From: Mesorhizobium sp. LNHC252B00
GTDB lineage: Bacteria; Pseudomonadota; Alphaproteobacteria; Rhizobiales; Rhizobiaceae
Length of the DNA stretch: 34,591 nucleotides
Assembly (NCBI RefSeq): GCF_000502955.1
Contig: NZ_AYWO01000036.1
Location: forward strand, 19,284-53,874
Direction: 5' to 3'
Numbering within the stretch: position 1 is the stretch's first letter; each line of letters starts with the position of its first letter. Shown in pieces: positions 31,483 through 34,591 of this stretch. A program made the translations under genes and the position numbers. Below the pieces are notes generated by a model, which searched no databases, had not been told where the DNA came from, and was given only the letters and a program-made list of their open reading frames with translations.

Positions 31483-32871
31483 ATGACGAACACGAACGCG
31501 ATGCACGCCGGCGCGCCCTTACCTTCTCCCACAAGAGGAGAAGGAAGAGCGCTCGCCGCCCTCGTAACCCTCTTCCTCTCCATCGTCTTCCTGATCCTGC
31601 CGGCACTCACGGCGCGCGCGATGGACATCCAGTCCGTCACCTCGCCAAAGGGCATCACCGCTTGGCTGGTGGAGGACTATTCCGTGCCGGTCGTCGCCAT
31701 CCGTTTCGTCTTCGGCGGTGGCTCGACGCAGGATCCGCCGGGCAAGGAAGGGTTGGCCAACCTGATGACCGGCCTGTTCGACGAAGGCGCCGGGCCGCTG
31801 GACTCGGAAGACTTCCAGATCAAGCTCGACGATGCCGGTGCCGAGATGAGTTTCGAAGAGAGCCGCGACGGCACCTACGGCTCGATGCGCATGCTGGCCG
31901 AGCAGCGCGACGAGGCGTTCGACCTCCTGCGGCTGGCGGTCAACGAGCCGCGCTTCGACCAGTTGCCGATCGACCGCATCCGGGCTCAGATACTGTCCGG
32001 CATCATCGCCGGCGAGAACGACCCCGATACGGTAGCGCAGAGCAAATGGGCGCGGGCACTCTACGGCGACCATCCCTATTCCCGCTCGGACGAGGGCACC
32101 AGGGAGAGCATCGCCACCATCAAGCCGGACGACCTGAAAGCCCTGCACAGGGCGGTGTTCGCGCGCGGCGGCCTGCATGTCGCCGTGGTTGGCGCCATCG
32201 ACCCCGAGACGCTGAAGAAGAAACTCGACATGGTGTTTGGCGGCCTGCCGCAAAACCAGGCGCTCGCTCCCGTGGCCGATATCGACCCCAAGCTGGCGCA
32301 GCATGTCGAGGTCGACTACGACCTGCCCCAGACCTCCCTGCAACTCGCCTATCCCGGAGTGAAGCGCAAGGCGGCGGATTTCTTTCCCGCCGTGCTGATG
32401 AACGAGATCCTCGGCGGCGGCACCTTCACCTCGCGCCTGTTCCAGGAGGTGCGCGAAAAGCGGGGGCTGGCCTATAGCGTCAACTCCTCGCTGATCAACC
32501 AGGACCACGCCAATGCGCTGATCGTCAGCACCGGGACCCGCTCGGACCGGGCGGCCGAGACGCTGGGTGTCGTCCGCGATGTGGTCGAGCAACTCGCTGA
32601 TGAAGGCCCGACCGAAGCGGAGTTGGCGGCGACCAAGAAATACATGATCGGCGCCTACGCCATCAACAACCTGGATTCGTCGAGTGCCATTGCCTCGACG
32701 CTGGTCGAGCTGCAGCTCGACGGTCTCGGCATCGACTACATGCAGCGCCGCGCGAGCTACATCAACGCGGTGACGCTCGACCAGGTCAAGGCGGCGGCGA
32801 AAAAGCTGCTGACCGCAGAGCCGACCATCATGGTCATCGGCCCGAAACTGGCAGGGGCCGGCAAGGGATGA
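31483..32871 (+). CDS. M16-family peptidase-like protein, non-catalytic partner
   Basis: The 462-residue exported protein aligns with its upstream neighbour (PPGKEGLANLMTGLFDEGA against PPGKSGIAHFFEHLMFKAT), but His, Glu and His of the zinc motif are Asn, Thr and Gly, so it cannot bind zinc there. It keeps the substrate-side region EILGGGTFTSRLFQEVREKRGLAYSV. This matches the alpha-type subunit of M16B heterodimers. The N-terminal leader contains residues encoded by a palindromic repeat (APLPSPTRGEG, see 31522) before the hydrophobic core, with cleavage likely after ALTARA. The patatin gene overlaps its stop by four bases. Confidence 0.9.
   Translation: MTNTNAMHAGAPLPSPTRGEGRALAALVTLFLSIVFLILPALTARAMDIQSVTSPKGITAWLVEDYSVPVVAIRFVFGGGSTQDPPGKEGLANLMTGLFDEGAGPLDSEDFQIKLDDAGAEMSFEESRDGTYGSMRMLAEQRDEAFDLLRLAVNEPRFDQLPIDRIRAQILSGIIAGENDPDTVAQSKWARALYGDHPYSRSDEGTRESIATIKPDDLKALHRAVFARGGLHVAVVGAIDPETLKKKLDMVFGGLPQNQALAPVADIDPKLAQHVEVDYDLPQTSLQLAYPGVKRKAADFFPAVLMNEILGGGTFTSRLFQEVREKRGLAYSVNSSLINQDHANALIVSTGTRSDRAAETLGVVRDVVEQLADEGPTEAELAATKKYMIGAYAINNLDSSSAIASTLVELQLDGLGIDYMQRRASYINAVTLDQVKAAAKKLLTAEPTIMVIGPKLAGAGKG
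31522..31544. repeat. Palindromic repeat inside the coding leader of the second M16 gene
   Basis: CCTTCTCC (31522-31529) pairs with GGAGAAGG (31537-31544) around CACAAGA. This is the core of a short palindrome that I know as frequent between genes of Mesorhizobium and relatives. Here it is translated as PSPTRGEG in the n-region of a signal peptide. Confidence 0.7.
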
Positions 32872-33731
32872 GCCCGACCTTCGGCATCGCCTTCGGCGGC
32901 GGCGGTGCGCGCGGGCTGGCGCATATCCATGTCATCGAGGCGCTGGACGAACTGGGCATCAGGCCCGTGGCGATTGCCGGCTCGTCGATCGGCGCCATCA
33001 TGGGCGCCGGCATGGCCGCTGGAATGACCGGCAAGGACATCCACGACTATGCCCGCGCGATCCTCGGCCGCCGCGCCCAGGTGGCGAGCCGCATGTGGCG
33101 GGCGAGGCCGGGCACGATCGCCGAAGCCATGCAGGTCCGCGTCAGCCAGTTCAACGTCGAACGCATCCTGAAGGCCTTCCTGCCCGAAGCCATTCCCGAA
33201 ACTTTTGCCGAGCTCAAAATTCCGCTGAAGGTGACGGCGACGGACTATTTCGGCCACAAGCTGGCCGTCTTCGACGATGGCGACCTGCACTCGGCACTGG
33301 CGGCGTCAGCGGCCATACCCGCCGTGTTCCGCCCGGTCATGCGCGACGGCAGGCTGCTGATCGACGGTGGCATCTACAACCCCGTGCCCTTCGACCTGAT
33401 CGAGAACGATGCCGACATCATCATCGGCGTCGACGTCGTCGGCGCGCCGGTAGAGCTCGACCGCAAGCACCCAACCACCGTCGACCTGATATTCGGCGCC
33501 ACGCAGCTGATGATGCAGTCGATCATCGCCAACAAGCTGAAGCAATGCCGCCCCGACATCCTGGTCCGCCCGGCGGTGTCGAAATACCGCGTGCTCGATT
33601 TCCTGAAGATCGATGCCCTGATGAACGAGACGGTGGATATCAAGGACGAGCTGAAGCGGCAGGTGGAGAAGGCTGTGGAGGCGCGGGCTGATGCCGCCGT
33701 CAAAGCGAGGCGGGGAAAGCTGATCGGGTGA
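32868..33731 (+). CDS. Patatin-like phospholipase
   Basis: The 287-residue protein has a complete patatin active site: oxyanion-hole glycine loop GGGGARGLAHI (10-20), nucleophile elbow GSSIG (Ser40) and the catalytic Asp166 in DGGIYNPVP. No signal peptide is seen, so it is likely a cytosolic or inner-membrane-associated lipid acyl hydrolase. Its ATG overlaps the stop of the M16-like gene (ATGA), so the two peptidase subunits and the lipase are made as one operon. The C-terminal 35 residues are a charged helix. The substrate is unknown. Confidence 0.92.
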   Translation: MSPTFGIAFGGGGARGLAHIHVIEALDELGIRPVAIAGSSIGAIMGAGMAAGMTGKDIHDYARAILGRRAQVASRMWRARPGTIAEAMQVRVSQFNVERILKAFLPEAIPETFAELKIPLKVTATDYFGHKLAVFDDGDLHSALAASAAIPAVFRPVMRDGRLLIDGGIYNPVPFDLIENDADIIIGVDVVGAPVELDRKHPTTVDLIFGATQLMMQSIIANKLKQCRPDILVRPAVSKYRVLDFLKIDALMNETVDIKDELKRQVEKAVEARADAAVKARRGKLIG

Positions 33732-33959
33732 AGATGGTGGCGTGCCGGTAAGGCCTGACGCCTATTCTGCTTGCGGACCTGGCTTAAGCGAACAAAAGGC
33801 GACATATGGGAACGGTCGCGTTTGACCCGATGCGGCCATGGGCGAGTTCACGACCGAACGGCGGCAATGCGTCTGATGTCGGTCATTCCGGCCGACTTGA
33901 CCGCGTAATTGCTGGCGCCATCCTGAGGTCGTCGTTACGCCAGAAGCGGTCGTCGAAGC

Positions 33960-34577
33960 TCAGAAATCGGGTCCCTCGAAATATCTGGCCTTCAGCCATG
34001 TATTCGACAGTCCGCTCCTGTAGCAGCTGTCGGCGCGCTTCGAGATAATGCTTTCAAGCCCCACCTTTTCGAGGGCGCGGAAAATCGCTAGCGCACTGCC
34101 CTCGAAATGCTCGCTGTACTGGATCTTGCCGGGGCCGTGCTCAACCAGTTGCCACAGCGCCTGCTTGCGCTGCAGCAACGGCAAGGAGTCTAGATTGCGA
34201 CCGTCGAGATGGAGGATGTCGAGCGCGACGAACACCAGCCGGCCCGGTTCGTTCCAGATCGCGGCTTCGAGCGAAGGGCGATCGGGAGGGCCCTGCTCGC
34301 CTGGCACAATGATCTCGCCGTCGATAATGGCAGCCCGGCATGGCAGCTCGACAGCCAGCGCGATAGGCCAGTATTTCGTGGTCCAGTCGCCGCCGTTCTT
34401 GCTGTAAAGACGCACGCCGCCTTTATCGATGATGACCTGCGTTCGGTAGCCGTCAAGATTGACCTCGTGAAGCCATCCCTCATCTTCGGGCGGCTCCTCG
34501 ACCCGAGTCGGGATCTGCGGCGGAATGAACTCCAGCCGGCCGCCGTTCACCTTGGCATGCTTACTCAATGACGCCAC
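33960..34577 (-). CDS. Truncated ATP-dependent DNA ligase (LigD-type) fragment, probably inactive
   Basis: About 205 residues resemble the adenylation domain of LigD-type ligases: FIPPQIPTRVEEPP, IIDGEIIVPG (motif II/IIIa region), VFVALDILHLDGRNL, ESIISKRADS (motif IV) and WLKARYF (motif V). In motif I the sequence is EVNLDGYR, so the lysine that carries AMP is Asn (codon AAT). The protein stops 8 residues after motif V and has no OB-fold domain. The GTG at 34577 is the first start in the window, but the frame is open to the window edge, so the real start may lie outside. The 228 bases between it and the converging patatin gene hold no gene and no recognisable ligase remnant. Likely a decayed NHEJ ligase gene. 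Confidence 0.75.
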   Translation of the reverse strand: MASLSKHAKVNGGRLEFIPPQIPTRVEEPPEDEGWLHEVNLDGYRTQVIIDKGGVRLYSKNGGDWTTKYWPIALAVELPCRAAIIDGEIIVPGEQGPPDRPSLEAAIWNEPGRLVFVALDILHLDGRNLDSLPLLQRKQALWQLVEHGPGKIQYSEHFEGSALAIFRALEKVGLESIISKRADSCYRSGLSNTWLKARYFEGPDF

Positions 34578-34591
34578 CTTTGATCGCGCAG

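Noticed and set aside
33840..33960. Possible remnant of the ligase OB-fold domain downstream of the truncated ligase
   Set aside because: I translated all three minus-strand frames after the stop codon and saw no ligase-like sequence.
33806..34048. An 80-residue plus-strand frame after the patatin gene
   Set aside because: No ribosome site or family similarity, and its second half runs antisense to the ligase fragment.

Overview
The window is high-GC, densely packed alphaproteobacterial chromosome, most likely from a rhizobial (Hyphomicrobiales) genome close to Mesorhizobium. The basis is the protein families (a CecR5/NagD-type HAD hydrolase followed by ribF, IleS with a lineage-type degenerate C-terminus, an MarR-EmrAB cassette, a TadG-like protein), the base composition, and several copies of GCATGTCG/GCATGATC-type intergenic palindromes that I know from rhizobial genomes. 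This is inference from sequence reading only; no search was run. No rRNA, tRNA, IS element or CRISPR array was seen.

Region 1 (1-6.9 kb) holds the end of an unrecognised gene, a stand-alone GyrI-like ligand-binding protein, a small membrane protein and then the highlight: a six-gene minus-strand operon (6876 down to 1082) with tight or overlapping junctions. In order of transcription it encodes a CDP-alcohol phosphatidyltransferase (YnbA-like), an alpha/beta-hydrolase-methyltransferase fusion (YnbC-like), a PAP2-dual-specificity-phosphatase fusion (YnbD-like), an unknown 147-residue membrane protein, a PlsC acyltransferase and a CdsA-type CDP-diacylglycerol synthase (YnbB-like). It looks like a self-contained pathway for an undefined phospholipid: make phosphatidate, activate it with CTP, transfer it to an alcohol, dephosphorylate and further modify the product.

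Region 2 (7-10.6 kb) is a marR-emrA-emrB drug-efflux operon with a clear palindromic operator over its promoter. Its emrA-emrB spacer is unusual: 307 bases that fold on paper into a long stem carrying a three-way junction. Region 3 (10.6-18.7 kb) has a PAS/GAF/GGDEF/EAL cyclic-di-GMP enzyme, a CAP-domain lipoprotein, a divergent HxlR regulator/glutathione transferase pair, a DUF2189-type membrane protein, a LysE exporter and a TadG-like protein.

Region 4 (18.9-29.98 kb) is mostly housekeeping: HAD hydrolase, ribF, an HdeD-like protein, a MipA-type porin, ileS, a lipoprotein, tadA, an RluB-like pseudouridine synthase with very long repetitive tails, and rsmD. Region 5 (30-34.6 kb) has an M16 peptidase pair (one with the zinc motif, one without), a translationally coupled patatin-like phospholipase, and a truncated ATP-dependent DNA ligase fragment whose nucleophilic lysine is replaced by asparagine. 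A palindromic repeat lies inside the signal-peptide region of the second M16 gene, so it is translated.
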